Shown here: positions 1 through 11,384 of the stretch, piece after piece
Position numbering within the stretch: position 1 is the first letter of the stretch
Layout: each line of letters begins with the position of its first letter
Source: Mytilus edulis
Taxonomy: Eukaryota > Mollusca > Bivalvia > Mytilida > Mytilidae
Direction of reading: 5' to 3'
Assembly (NCBI RefSeq): GCF_963676685.1
Contig: NC_092346.1
Coordinates: 32,501,133-32,565,132, forward strand
DNA: 64,000 bases
Program-made: the position numbers and the translations under genes
Notes under the pieces: model-generated
Seen by the model: only the letters and a program-made list of their open reading frames with translations
What the model was told of the DNA's origin: nothing
The model's database searches: none

Positions 1-370
1 TGCAAAAATGCCATATTTTGGCATTAAATTTGAAATATTTTTTTAACTCATCGGTGACCTACATTTTTTATTATTGTTTTCAAATAAGCTGTATATAAAC
101 TGAATAATTGTAAAATTTAAGCGATTTCTGTAATTAGGTTATTTTATTATTTCGATATTACATGATCTATTTCTCCTATTAGTTCAACAGGAAAAAAGGA
201 CATTAACAAAAATGTATGCTTCTTCCAGAGGCAGATTGTGAGCTTAAATGAACGGTGACCCCATCTTTTTATTTCATTTTTCTTTTAAGTATATGATAAA
301 GTTCATTTATAAAAAAATATAGGGAAATCCTATATTAGAAAAAATAAATTATTTATACCCAGGAGCCCCC
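1..370 (-). mobile_element. TTAA-type MITE, partial (cut by window start)
   Basis: This is a diverged, inverted copy of the element at 26009-26566; the two share the sequence around a splice-like TATAGGAAATCC block, a GGTGACC block and the terminal region. The outer end reads CCCAGGAGCCCCC and is followed at 371-374 by TTAA, the same flank seen at the other copy. No protein is encoded. The TTAA flank with G-rich terminal repeats suggests a non-autonomous piggyBac-type element; that class assignment is inference. Confidence 0.6.
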
Positions 371-374
371 TTAA

Positions 375-745
375 GCCCTTTTCAACTGTGATTTTAGAGT
401 TCGTCCTTATGTTGTACTGTTACACCACTGTCCCAGGTTTAGGGGTGGGGGTTGGGACCCCTGCTGATCCTGATGTTTGTGCCTGCCCCAAGTCAGAAGC
501 CTATAATTCATTGGTTTGCTTATATGTTACATATTTGTTTTTCGTTCATGTTTTGTACATGAATTAGACCGTTAGTTTTCTCGTTTGAACTGTTTTACAT
601 TGTCATTTCGGGACATTTTATAACTGACTATGCGGTGTGGGTTTTGCTCATTTTTCGGAAGGCCGTAAGTTGACCTATGTCATTGGTCTCTTGTGGAGAG
701 TTGTCTCAGCCTGATTGGCAATCATACCACATCTTCTTTTTTTAT
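375..745 (+). repeat. Mussel interspersed repeat ending in CATACCACATCTTC
   Basis: Non-coding interspersed repeat ending GGCAATCATACCACATCTTC plus a T-run, preceded by GGAGAGTTGTCTC. Other copies or fragments in this window are at 20575-20705, 42095-42140, 47760-47985, 48000-48380 (reverse), 48420-48562, 49690-49975, 51500-51900 (reverse) and 53310-53715. The copy at 53310-53715 occupies the same position upstream of GCN2 copy B, so this insertion predates the duplication and marks its left limit. No target duplication was resolved and the class is unknown. Confidence 0.65.
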
Positions 746-1154
746 AACAAAAAGTAATGCATCTAAGAATAAAATGTAGATGCATGTTGTGTGATTCTTT
801 AAATGAATACATGTTATTGTCTTCATTATGTCTATACTGTACGAAAAGTCAGCAGACATTCTATGATAACATTTTTTTAACGGATGTTTTTTTTTATGTA
901 AATAAAGCTGGCACCTTAGTTTTTGTTATTTTAACCTCTAAACTTTTAAGTTTTGGATGTTTCTTATCTATTATACTCATGTATATCAAATGGAGCTTTT
1001 TTTTAATGAGGCACGAGGTCGGGATTGGTTGGTAGTTTGGTAAACTGGTAGTTTTTAGCTTCTTACGAGGGTTTCCGGTTCCGATGAACTGATGATGAAA
1101 CGTTAAAAATGTAAACAACTTATATTTTCAGTGCTATCGTATCCTAAAGATAAA
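746..1154 (+). promoter_or_regulatory. GCN2 copy A upstream/5' leader region
   Basis: No gene is visible. The stretch aligns with 53720-54603 upstream of copy B, with an extra 270 or so bases in B (including a 27-bp tandem repeat). Conservation is highest from about 985 to 1154 (GAGGTCGGGATTGGTT, GGGTTTCCGGTTCCGATGAA), so promoter and 5' UTR probably lie here. A good 3' splice site (TATATTTTCAG, ending 1131) could mark a 5' UTR exon starting at 1132. No TATA box is convincing. Confidence 0.35.
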
Positions 1155-1208
1155 ATGCCGGTAAAAGCAATATTATGCGAGTATAATAGGAGTTTGTGCT
1201 ATTTATGA
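1155..1208 (+). CDS. Upstream ORF (17 codons) in the GCN2 copy A leader
   Basis: An ATG at 1155 opens a 17-codon frame (MPVKAILCEYNRSLCYL) that stops with TGA at 1206-1208, one base before the GCN2 start codon. The copy B leader has an ATG at exactly the same distance (54604-54657), the same length, the same stop and the peptide MPLKAVVCEYNRSPCYL. Four residues differ but no frameshift or premature stop has appeared. Such a uORF would be expected to restrain translation of the kinase and to allow reinitiation only poorly because the spacing is minimal. Whether the peptide or only the act of translation matters is unknown. Confidence 0.5.
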   Translation: MPVKAILCEYNRSLCYL

Positions 1209-1209
1209 A

Positions 1210-1314
1210 ATGGCAGACGACTCTCTTCTTCAGCGTCAAGAAGAGGAATGGCAAGTTTTGCAAGCAGTTTACATGGACGATGTTGTCGATCTTAGAAAGA
1301 AGGTCGCATGGAAG
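1210..1314 (+). CDS. EIF2AK4: GCN2 (eIF2-alpha kinase 4) copy A, exon 1
   Basis: Exon 1 encodes 35 residues starting MADDSLLQRQEEEWQVLQAV and ends at a GT donor (AAG|GTATAT) in phase 0. This is the first helix of the RWD domain, the N-terminal module of GCN2 that binds the GCN1 partner. GCN2 phosphorylates eIF2-alpha when uncharged tRNA accumulates. The start ATG has a favourable GAAATGG context and follows a uORF. The identification comes from the ordered series of exons 1-4 (RWD plus the QxFL...KSFxEEML linker) and the later pseudokinase exons. Copy B differs only by two synonymous changes here. An antisense frame overlapping this exon at 1144-1332 is not considered real. Confidence 0.85.
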
Positions 1315-1606
1315 GTATATTGTACACGACATGGGTTATACACGATAATGCGTGCAAGTATTTACTTATTGCAATTATAAGTAAGTTTACTTGCAAAAAC
1401 ACATCTCCTGTGTCTGTGTCAAGGTCATATCTCGTAAGAGTATTAAAAACCCAATAGGCAATAGAAAATAATTCTCTATAACATGCTTAATAAATATGTA
1501 ACTAACCTGTTGGTTACTATACAAGGCAATATGTGTCCTCAAGGAATACTGTAAGGTTTCTCTATATACGTCTTGTTGCTGCAGATGGAATGGATGACCA
1601 GTGTCA

Positions 1607-2334
1607 GGTCCGTTCGCGCCCAATACACTTTCGCACCCTACATGTTCGCACCTCGCACCTCGCACGTTCGCACCCAAGGTCCGTTCGCACCCAATTTAAA
1701 ATCAAGTTCCAGTTGAATAATTAGAACATCATGATTGTTGTTTTAAATTGCCTTGATGTAAATACTGCATGTATTTAGCCTCGTTTGAGTAAATAAAATT
1801 GAGAATGGAAATGGGGAATGTGCCAAAGAGACAACAACCCGACCATAGAAAAAAACAACAGCAGAAGGTCACCAACAGGTCTTCAATGTAGCGAGAAATT
1901 CCTTTGAAAATTTTAAATGAAAAACACAAAAGATAATTGTTTTTTAACCAGCAGATTGGCCCCTTTGATCTGAAACAATTAAATAAAAAATTATAGCAAT
2001 ACACTTACCAAAATTGATTTATATTTAAGATTTATTCCACCCAAAAATCCCGGTCGTCAGAATCTCACTTTATTTAGAAACAATTATTAAAAATATTTTA
2101 ACAATACACTATCCAAAACGGCATGATTAAGATTTATTCAACACAAAAAACACTTTGTCTCACTTTATTTTGAGACAATGACAACAAATATACTAATAGT
2201 AATACACTTGCCAAAACTTGGTTATAAAGTTATCAAACACAAAACCAATAAAAATTGGGTGCGAACGTGTAGGGTGCAAAACTGAAAGGGCGTGAACGTG
2301 ATCGGGTGCGAACGTGAATGGGCGAGAACGGACC
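1607..2334. mobile_element. TIR element with TTCGCACCC-type subterminal repeats (intron 1, copy A)
   Basis: Ends are inverted: GGTCCGTTCGCGCCCAAT at the left and a matching ATTGGGTGCGAACG...CGAGAACGGACC at the right. Each end is about 80-110 bp and built from short repeats of TTCGCACCC. The interior holds a reverse copy of another mussel repeat (about 1799-1895) and no transposase. GCN2 copy B lacks the 728 bp at the corresponding place (about 55092), which supports insertion after the copies separated. No clean target duplication was found. Confidence 0.7.
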
Positions 2335-2518
2335 CGTATTCGACTATTCGGCAAATCATGCGTCTTCTTTTTCCTGCCACAGATGCTGGGGAAGCACCAT
2401 CTATAAATAGCTTACAGAATCCATTGATTTGTGCCAAATTTCACAACATATTGCATAGTTCAGGATGACCACCAACCTGAACAAGTGAATACAATGTGAA
2501 AGATGGTACATTCACAAT

Positions 2519-3318
2519 GCATGTTGTTTCGTAACTGGTCGATTCATAACTACGTTGATTTGTAACTGAGAAGTTTCGTACCTGGTGTACATGTAGTTAT
2601 ATATGGTTATAAAGTTAAGTTTAAATTAATTAGTTTGAAATAAATGAAACAGTTAAAGTTATTATTTATAAATGATCAAATTGTTCATCTAATAATAACA
2701 ATATTGTAATGTTTTTAATTTAAACATGTTAAAAATTTCTTAAATGGATGTTTAGAACCCAAGCCGACTTATCAAGTTCTGTCGAAACAAAGCTTCACGT
2801 GGTAGGCGGGAGAAAAGTAAAGTCATTGAGACATTTTGATCACCACATAGTGCTTAGGTGTTCCTTCTGTAGTTAAAAGCTCCAATATCGTCAGACTAAA
2901 AACAAGAAACATGAAAGAAACAACTTATGATAGAAAAAAAGAAAAATAGTAAAGAACTCAGCAACATAAAGATGAGTGGTGTCAAGTATTGGAGACATCA
3001 AAGCACGTGGCAGAATACTCAATACTTTGATAAGGACAGGGTACATCTAAATGATGATTGACAATTTAAATTCTTTTGTTCTATGCGCATGTGTACAAAA
3101 CTGTACTTTTAAAGTGTAAAATTATGTGCAATCAATTATTTAATAAATAAATATAGATATATATGTACATCAATAGGTTTTTTTTAAGTAACCAACGACT
3201 CATATTATTAGTGCATGTATATTTTGATATAAGGTTACAAAACGTCTCAGGTACGAAACGACCTAGTAAGTTACAAATCGACTAGTTACGAATCGACCAG
3301 ATTACGAAACGACCTGCA
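2519..3318. mobile_element. TIR element with GTCGATTCGTAAC-type subterminal repeats (intron 1, copy A)
   Basis: The left end contains TTTCGTAACTGGTCGATTC and repeated variants (GATTTGTAACTGAG, GTTTCGTACCTGG). The right end carries the same motifs inverted (GAATCGACCAGATTACGAAA, CAGGTACGAAACGACC). The interior is AT-rich without coding potential. Copy B reads straight across the site (near 55258). The end design (several short repeats rather than one TIR) is like that of the elements at 1607-2334 and 3412-4500. Confidence 0.65.
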
Positions 3319-3411
3319 CCCTACATTGTACATGTACATGTATTTAAAAAATCAAGCCAAAATGAGCTCCATAATACATGAAGGTACATGTAACTGTTTG
3401 TTGGGTAAATA

Positions 3412-4500
3412 TGTAGGACTCAAATCTATGGTGGGTTCCAAATCTATGGAAGATTCCTAATACATGGCAAATGTGACGTCATGCCATCCCAAATCTATTA
3501 CAGATTCCTAATCCATGGCAAATGTGACATCATGCCATCCCAAATCTATGGCAGATTTTTTACAATCCTAATCTATGGCAAGTTTTGTAATTTCCTAATC
3601 TTTGGCCGATTTTTGTTGTGTCCAAATCTATGGAAAATAATGCAGTACAAATATGACCATTGACTTGCATTATTTAAACAAGTGAACATGTACGACAACG
3701 AAAGCATGTCTATAATCATTTTTGAAATAAACATTCAATACTGGTGAACAAAATCATGGCGACAAAAAAAAAACCCCATATATAATGAATTCATAACATA
3801 AATACAGACTTCAAGATTGAAATGATGTGCCCCATAAAAATAAATATTTTCTTATCTGTGCATTCATTTAACCAACTAGTAATTAAAGTTAAGTCCATTA
3901 ACAAACAAGAAGGTAGACTTTTTATTAAAAAAAGGGATAAATAAAAATGAGCAGTTTGAATGTTCAAATAATATGTAATTCATCGTTATGAGATCTTTTT
4001 TATTTTATGACGATCTAAATAAAATTGGTATCCGTTAATTTCATGTTTCACTTTATATTAGCTTTGTCAACCGTAGACAGTAAAATGTTTACTATAATAA
4101 CTCTTTTTTCTGAAATATCCGTTACTGAAAAAAAACAGTGTCCTTGTTCATTGGGGGCTTCGACCAGTACAGCACATTGTGTCCCTCTTCTGGATAATAG
4201 GTCACATCTTTATGTAAACCATCCTCAAATGGTTGTCGAGGGAAATACATTCATCTAGAATGGTGTTCAAATTTATGGGTTCTGTCTCTGTTTGCGATGG
4301 CGACGATGTAATATGGCGTTATTCAGTTGTGATGTTAAAATGTATATGTTAGATCTGCCATAGATTTGGAGAAAACAAAAATCTGCCATAGATTTGAGTT
4401 GTTTGGCGTTTGAAATGTCACATTTGCCATAGATTAGGAATCTGCCATAGATTAGGAATCTGCCATAGATTAGGAACCCGCCATAGATTTGAGTCCTACA
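3412..4500. mobile_element. TIR element with AATCTATGGCAGATT-type subterminal repeats (intron 1, copy A)
   Basis: The termini are TGTAGGACTCAAATCTATGG and its inverse at 4481-4500 (AGATTTGAGTCCTACA). Each side carries several copies of a motif like AATCTATGGCAGATTCCTA, in opposite orientation on the two sides. Length is 1089 bp. A 77-codon frame at 4025-4258 has no recognisable domain, so the element is scored as non-autonomous. Copy B lacks it (near 55352). Flanks are AT-rich (AAATA/AATAT), so the target duplication is ambiguous. Confidence 0.75.
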
Positions 4501-4686
4501 AATATATGTATGCTATATATGAATGTATGATCTAAGAAATATACGAAGGGGTATTTCAGAGTGAAAAATCACCACAAAAAAGAGTAAATTTAACCGAAAC
4601 AATGTTTGCTGTTACTGTAAGTTCTCTTTTGTTGTCCAGTTATGTATAAATATATTAATGTGTCTTTCTGTGTTTCTGTATTTAAG

Positions 4687-4811
4687 GTTGAGAGACCTCT
4701 ACATATATGTTTGATACTGAAACAGCAGCAGTCAGAAAGTGTAGCTGGGACGACTGACAGTGATAGTATGATTCACATGGTTATAAAATGTCCAAATAAA
4801 TATCCTGATTT
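4687..4811 (+). CDS. EIF2AK4: GCN2 copy A, exon 2 (RWD domain)
   Basis: Acceptor TATTTAAG|GTT and donor TT|GTAAGT bound 125 bases: 41 codons plus two bases of the next. The peptide runs VERPLHICLILKQQQ... to ...MVIKCPNKYPDL. The VIKCPxKYPDL segment matches the RWD-domain strand and YP turn (YPxxxP motif, completed by VPE in exon 3). Phase agrees with exon 1 (phase 0 in) and exon 3 (one base completes Leu). Copy B has one replacement (Gly to Arg in SVAGTTD) and several silent changes. Confidence 0.85.
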
Positions 4812-4884
4812 GTAAGTTTTAAAAACAAAATGATTTCGATAAAATGTTACATTTGTAAATTAAACCATACCTGTTCATATACTA

Positions 4885-5132
4885 AGGTCAAATAAAAATA
4901 TATGTGTGGTTCCAGTAACCGTACCGTCCCTACTTTTTCGGTTTAAAAATAGCCTACCCTGATCAAGATTTTATTGTCATTTTTCATTAAGCACTGTTAA
5001 AGTCAGAAGTTGCTCCCATAGACTCAATGTAAAAAAAAACCATAAAATAAAAAAAAATCCCTACCTACCTACCCTAACTATTTTTCAGATGTACCGGGTA
5101 ACTGGAACCACACATACTTTTTTATTTGGCCT
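4885..5132. mobile_element. MITE with GTATGTGTGGTTCCAGTTACC-like termini (intron 2, copy A)
   Basis: About 36-bp imperfect terminal inverted repeats: AGGTCAAATAAAAATATATG at the left and the inverse of AGGCCAAATAAAAAAGTATG at the right, each followed inward by TGTGGTTCCAGT. The 248-bp body is non-coding with A-runs. Copy B intron 2 lacks it. I could not fix the target duplication. Confidence 0.7.
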
Positions 5133-5701
5133 AAGGGAAGGCACTTTTGATTAATCACACATACATACAGTTTTAGAGACTTTCATACATTTGATAGTGT
5201 ACAACATAATATTTCACACCTCCTTTCTTGATATTATAAAATTAAAGTTCACGTTTCTGGGAACAGCTGCAGATGTGGCCGTACCATTATTTAGTCAGCA
5301 ATTCAACAAAATAAGCAAAACAATTTATCCAGCAAGTGTTCAGTATTTAAAATCATCAAAATCAAAATCAAGTGCTTGATATGAGTCAATAGGACAGCAA
5401 CCCAACAAAGGAATAACAAAACATTGTATTGTACGGTCTTCAGTCATGTCAGTGCTTTGGCACCACTTTTTCAGCACCTTTCAGTTAAAAATTTGACTAC
5501 GGCAATTAAATGATATTAAATGAATTAATGTAACACAGCAGGTAAGTCAAAATAATAGCTCTACAATTTTTACACTTCTAAATATTTGTTATTGATGTGT
5601 TTATTGTGCAAGAGGTTGTTACATTTATTAAATGTGTATACACAGGAAATTATTGATTGATAAATAAAATACCTTTAAAGATGTAACATATTTTTTTAAA
5701 G

Positions 5702-5804
5702 GGTACCAGAAATAATTCTAAAAAATGCCAAAGGACTTTCTAATGAACAAATTGCTGTGTTGAATACAGAACTTATAGAACGTGCCAAATCAATGGTTGG
5801 AGAG
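5702..5804 (+). CDS. EIF2AK4: GCN2 copy A, exon 3 (end of RWD domain)
   Basis: Acceptor TTTAAAG|GG and donor GAG|GTAACT enclose 103 bases that finish the Leu codon and add 34 codons, VPEIILKNAKGLSNEQIAVL then NTELIERAKSMVGE. LKNAKGLSNE is strongly conserved in animal GCN2 RWD domains, and copy A keeps it. The exon ends in phase 0 and joins exon 4 in frame. Confidence 0.87.
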
Positions 5805-6979
5805 GTAACTTATGTGCAATGTAGAAAAACTTACATTTTGTATAATAGCTCCTAGGCTGTGTTCACATTGACCAAAACTCGGTGTTGTGTTAGTGTAACT
5901 CACACGTAAACTAAACACAATTACGTTCCCATTGATAAAAATGTTTACATGTAGTGTAAATCATGATTTGTCTACACACAGTCGATAGTCACTGTAGGCC
6001 TTGTGAAGGTTAAGTGTACACAAAACTGGGCATTTAGAACATTATTTTTACTATGTATATATAAGGAAGAAACAATTTTTTTTAATAAAATTGATATTTA
6101 ATACAATAATTAATAAAGTTCTTTACAGAAATATTTGTCTAAACTTTGTTATAAAGACAACTTTACGTAGCTTTATTAACCCCTTATCAAGACTCAAAGC
6201 ATGATCATTGCTGAACACATAATTCATTTTAAAAGGTCTTCCTGAATGGATTAGACGTACACAGAAATATTTGCCACTGGCTTTTACTCAAAGAACGATT
6301 CACTCATAAATCCATCACTATAAAAAGTGTGAGGTAAATTGTATTATTTGTCTAGTATCTCATATACGTTTAAATACACTTAGAAATAAAAAAAAAAAAA
6401 ACCCAAGAAATAAAAAAAAGAACCCAACATTACCATCTCCCTGTGCAAAATGCTCTTTAGAGAAGAAATACCATTTGAAACAAACAGAAAAGATAGAAAT
6501 GTTGTGATCCTTAACATCTCCATCCTTGTTTCATCGTCTGTCAGCATTCTGCTGCAGCCTATTGTTTTCTGATGCGAAATCGAGAAATCTTTAGGATCTG
6601 TAAACTACTGCAAATCATCAAAATAGCTTCCATAAAGGAGCAACCTCTTCACTTCAAAAAGGAAGGGGGTATGTTTTTGTTTTCGAAGTCAGATTTTTTT
6701 CTTTGAGCGAACGTTTTCATTCAGTTTTTTTTTATGCTAGCAATCAAATTTTTACCCCCAATATTTAACACTATAATGTATGGGGAAAGTTGGGATTCAG
6801 AATATTTTTTTATCTGTATGACCTGAATATTTTGTTTTATCAAATTGGGGATCAGAATAATTTCCAAGGAAAAAGCCATTTCTCCCCTTTTTAGCTCACC
6901 TGGCCTAAAAGGCCATGTGAGCTTTTCTCATCACTTGGCGTCCGTCGTCGTCGTCGTCGTCGTCTGTCGTCGTTAACAA

Positions 6980-9274
6980 TTTTTATACGACCGCAAAATT
7001 TGAAAAATTTTTCGTCGTATATTGCTATCACGTTGGCGTCAGCGTCGTCGTCGTCGTCGTCGTCCGGCGTCCGAATACTTTTAGTTTTCGCACTCTAACT
7101 TTAGTAAAAGTGAATGGAAATCTATGAAATTTTAACACAAGGTTTATGACCACAAAAGGAAGGTTGGTATTGATTTTGGGAGTTTTGGTCCCAACATTTT
7201 AGGAATTAGGGGCCAAAAAGGGCCCAAATAAGCATTTTCTTGGTTTTCGCACTATAACTTTGGTTAAAGTTAATAGAAATCTATGAAATTTTGACACAAG
7301 GTTTATGACCACAAAAGAACGGTTGGGATTGATTTTGGGAGTTTAGGTTTCAACAGTTTAGGAATTAGGGGCCAAAAAAGGGCCCAAATAAGCATTATTC
7401 TTGGTTTTCGCACAATAACTTTAGTTTAAGTAAATAGAAATCAATGAAATTTAAACACAATGTTAATGACTACAAAAGGAAGGTTGGTATTGATTTTGGG
7501 AGTTTAGGTCCCAACAGTTTAGGAATTAGGGGCCAAAAAGGGACCCAAATAAGCATTTTTCTTGGTTTTCGCACCATAACGTTAGTATAAGTAAATAGAA
7601 ATCTATGAAATTTAAACACAAGGTTTATGACCATAAAAGGAAGGTTGGTATTGATTTTGGGAGTTTTGGTCCTAACAGAATAAGGGGCCCAAAGGTTCCA
7701 AAATTAAACTTTGTTTGATTTCATCAAAATTGAATAATTGGGGTTCTTTGATATGCCGAATCTAACTGTCATGACTGTGTATGTAGATTCTTAACTTTTG
7801 GTCCCGTTTTCAAATTGGTCTACATTAAGGTCCAAAGGGTCCAAAATTAAACTTAGTTTGATTTTGACAAAAAATGAATCAGTTAGGTTCTTTGATATGC
7901 TGAATCTAAAAATGTACTTAGATTCTTGATTATTGGCCCAGTTTTCAAGTTGGTCCAAATCGGGGTCCAAAATTAAACTTTGTTTGATTTCATCAAAAAT
8001 TGAATAAATGGGGTTCTTTGATTTACCAAATCTAACTGTGTATGTAGATTCTTCATTTTTGGTCCTGTTTTCAAATTGGTCTACACTAAAGTCCAAAGGG
8101 TCCAAATTTAAACTTAGTCTGATTTCAACAAAAAATGAAATCTTGGGGTTCTTTGATATGCTGAATCCAAAAATGTACTTAGATTTTTTATTATGGGCCC
8201 AGTTTTCAAGTTGGTCCAAATCAGGATCTAAAATTATTATATTAAGTGTTGTGCAATAGCAAGTCTTTTCAATTGCACAGTATTGCGCAATGGCAAGAAA
8301 TATCTAATTGCACAATATTGTGAAATAGCAAATTTTTTTTTAATTAGAGTTATCTTTCTTTGTCCATAATAGTAAGCAAGAAATATCTAATTGCAAAATA
8401 TTGTGCAATAGCAAGATTTTTTTTTAATTGGAGTTATCTTTCTTTGTCCAGAATCAACTTAAATCTTTGTTATATACAATATACAATGTATATTCACTTT
8501 TTACTACCAACTGATAAATTATAATAAATAACATTCAGTGATAACAAGCAGTTTTTTTTACATCTTAATATTTTATGATGTATTTAAATGAGTAGTTATT
8601 GTTGCAAACTCCATTAGAAATTTTAATTGAGATTAGTTTTGGAATAAGGGAAAGGAGGATGTGATTAAAAAAATTGGGTTCAATTTTTCTCATTTGAAAT
8701 TTCATAAATAAAAAAGAAAATTTCTTCAAACATTTTAATGCCCCACCTACGATAGTAGAGGGGCATTATGTTTTCTGGTCTGTGCGTCTGTCCGTCTGTC
8801 CGTTCGTTCGTCCGTCCGTTCGTCCGTCCGTCTGTCCCGCTTCAGGTTAAAGTTTTTGGTCAAGGTAGTTTTTGATGAAGTTTAAGTCCAATCGACTTCA
8901 AACTTAGTACACATGTCCCCTATGATATGATCTTTCTAATTTTAATGCCAAATTATAGTTTTTACCCCAATTTCACGGTCCACTGAACATGGAAAATGAT
9001 AGTGCGAGTGGGGCATTCGTGTACTGAGGACACATTCTTGTTTTGAGAGGATTAATATTCAACAGCATAGTGAATTGCTCTAAGAGAAAACAAAAATTTT
9101 AAGTTCATTAGAACACATTCATTCTGTGTCAGAAACCTATGCTGTGTCAACTATTTAATCACAATCCAAATTTAGAGCTGAATCCAGCTTGAATGTTGTG
9201 TCCATACTTGCCCCAACCGTTCAGGGTTCAACCTCTGCGGTCGTATAAAGCTACGCCCTGCGGAGCATCTGGTT
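6980..9274 (+). mobile_element. Hairpin-ended repeat family B (ATACGACCGC type)
   Basis: The 5' end is a hairpin (ATACGACCGCAAAATTTG...CGTCGTAT) followed by a (CGT)n tract. Next come internal tandem units of about 175 bp (GGTTTTCGCACTATAACTTT..., ...AATTAGGGGCCAAAAAGGGC) and then about 180-bp units (GGTTCTTTGATATGC...). The 3' end repeats the 5' arm inverted (TGCGGTCGTATA) and finishes with a hairpin GCTACGCCCTGCGGAGC and ATCTGGTT. It sits inside a family A copy and itself holds a family D copy at 8738-9043. A 142-codon minus-strand frame (7791-8219) is a repeat artefact. Confidence 0.7.
8738..9043 (+). mobile_element. Hairpin-ended repeat family D (ATGCCCC type, GTCY microsatellite)
   Basis: A 306-bp element: 5' hairpin ATGCCCCACC...GGGGCAT, GTCTGTCC/GTCCGTTC tetranucleotide tract, a short core (GGTTAAAGTTTTTGGTCAAG) and a 3' end with GAGTGGGGCAT (inverse of the 5' arm), GTGTACTGAGGACAC hairpin and ATTCTTGTTT. 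The GTCY tract and structure match what is described for bivalve pearl / Helentron-associated (HINE) elements; the class is inferred. Other copies: 13746-13999, 24557-24690 (truncated), 29385-29562 (3' part), 60812-61651 (expanded core). Confidence 0.7.
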
Positions 9275-11384
9275 CAAACATCTTCTCCTCTGAAACTACT
9301 GAATGGATTTGAATGAAACTTAAAATGATTGTTCCTTAGATTATCCTGCACAAAGTGTGTGCTTCGATTTTTGATCCGTCAAAAAACATGGCCGCCGTTA
9401 CTTAAAATAGAACATAGGGGTCAAATGCAGTTTTTGGCTTATATCTCAAAAACGGAAGCATTTAGAGCAAATCTGACATGGGATAAAAATGTTCATTAGG
9501 TCAAGATCTATCAGCCCAGAAATTTTCAGATGAATCAAACAAACCATTGTTGGGTTGCTGCCACTTAATTGGTAATTTTAAGGAAATTTTGCAGTTTTTG
9601 GTCATTATCTTGAATATTATTATAGATGAAGATAAACTGTAAACAGCAAAAATGATCAGCAAAGTAAGATCTACAAATAGGTTAATATGACCCAAATTGT
9701 CAATTGACCCCTTAAGGGGTAAATGTCCTTTAATGACAATTTTTCACAATTTGTTCATCATATTTGCTAACTTTAAAAAATCTTCTCCTCTGAAACTACT
9801 GAATGGATTTGGATGAAACTTAGCATGATAATTCCTTAGATTATCCTGCACAAAGTGTGTGCTTCGATTTTTGATCCGTCAAAAAACATGGCCGCCCTTA
9901 CTTTAAATAGAACATAGGGGTCAAATGCAGTTTTTGGCTTATATCTCAAAAACGAAAGCATTTAGAGCAAATCTGACATGGGGTAAAAATGTTCATTAGG
10001 TCAAGATCTATCAGCCCTGAAATTTTCAGACGAATCAAACAAACCATTGTTGGGTTGCTGCAAATTAATTGGTAATTTTAAGGAAATTTTGAAGTTTTTG
10101 GTCATTATCTTGAATATCATTATAGATAAAGATAAACTGTAAACAGCAAAAATGATCAGCAAAGTAAGATCTACAAATAGGTGAATATGACCAAAATTGT
10201 CAATTGACCCCTTAAGGGGTAAATGTCCTTTAATGACAATTTTTCACAATTTGTTCATCATATTTGCTAACTTTAAAAAATCTTCTCCTCTGAAACTACT
10301 GAATGGATTTGGATGAAACTTAGCATGATAGTTCCTTAGATTATCCTGCACAAAGTGTGTGCTTCGATTTTTGATCCGTCAAAAAACATGGCCGCCCTTA
10401 CTTTAAATAGAACATAGGGGTCAAATGCAGTTTTTGGCTTATATCTCAAAAACGAAAACATTTAGAGCAAATCTGACATGGGGGTAAAAATGTTCATTAG
10501 GTCAAGATCTATCAGCCCTGAAATTTTCAGACGAATCAAACAAACCATTGTTGGGTTGCTGCCACTTAATTGGTAATTTTAAGGAAATTTTGCAGTTTTT
10601 GGTCATTATCTTGAATATCATTATAGATAAAGATAAACTGTAAACAGCAAAAATGATCAGCAAAGTAAGATCTACAAATAAGTTAAATATGACCAAAATT
10701 GTCAATTGACCCCTTAAGGGGTTATTGTCCTTTAATGACAATTTTTTCACAATTTGTTCATCATATTTGCTAACTTTAAAAAATCTTCTCCTCTAAAACT
10801 ACTCAACCAAATTCAACCAAACTTCAACTGAATGATCAGTAGGGTGTATTAAATAAAGTTTGTGTTTTATTTTCTATTTTGTCTAAAAACATGGCCGTCA
10901 TGGCTAAAAATAGAACACAGGGTAAAATGCAGTTTTTGGCTTATATCTAAAAAACTCCAGCATTTAGAGCAAATAAGACTAGAAGTTAAAATATTTATTA
11001 GGTCAAGGTCTACCTGTCCTGAAATTTTCAATTTGCAATTGCAAAAAAAATAATTTGTTGTGCTACTTCCAAAAAATAGAAAATATTCTGACCAGAAAAA
11101 AAACCATGTCCCCCTACAAGTTAAATGGTCCATGCCTAACTGTTATTAATGAAATCATTTAACTGTTTTGCTGTTATTGGAGCCCCTTGCCCCTTCTCAG
11201 CAGTGGAATAAATCCAAATCATGAATGAAGAAATTCGAAAGAATAACAATTTAATAATGTAACAATAACAATTTTATTGTTAAAATTCTTTTATTGTAAC
11301 TATAATGTAATAAAAATAACGTCCTGCCGCTCTTCTTGTATGCATATTATACTAGAAGGAAACGTGTATACATGGTAGAACACG

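Larger units (their letters stand above)
6893..11140 (+). mobile_element. Hairpin-ended repeat family A (AGCTCACC type), split by a family B insertion
   Basis: Starts after a T-run with the hairpin AGCTCACCTGGCC...GGCCATGTGAGCT and a CGTC-rich microsatellite, is interrupted at about 6980 by family B, and resumes at 9275 with AACATCTTCTCCTCTG. Three internal tandem units of about 500 bp follow (starting near 9275, 9777 and 10279), then a diverged fourth. The normal 3' end is not seen, so the copy is 3'-truncated. Open frames inside (for example 9501-9695 and 10502-10750 on the minus strand) are by-products of the repeat. Other copies are at 18811, 48568, 57785 and 62467. Confidence 0.7.

Noticed and set aside
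1088-1104. Hammerhead core CTGATGATGAAACG in the GCN2 leader
   Set aside because: There is no stem II between CTGATGA and GAAA and no matching stems I/III; a chance resemblance.
1144-1332. Antisense frame over GCN2 exon 1 (also 54551-54781)
   Set aside because: It is the shadow of the conserved exon and uORF on the plus strand; splice phase and homology support the plus strand only.
7791-8219. 142-codon minus-strand frame
   Set aside because: It lies wholly in the internal tandem units of repeat family B, and its repeats match the DNA period.
9501-9695. Minus-strand frames in family A units (also 10502-10750, 48795-49043, 49358-49597)
   Set aside because: The same peptide recurs because the DNA unit recurs; different copies carry stops and frameshifts and no domain is recognisable.
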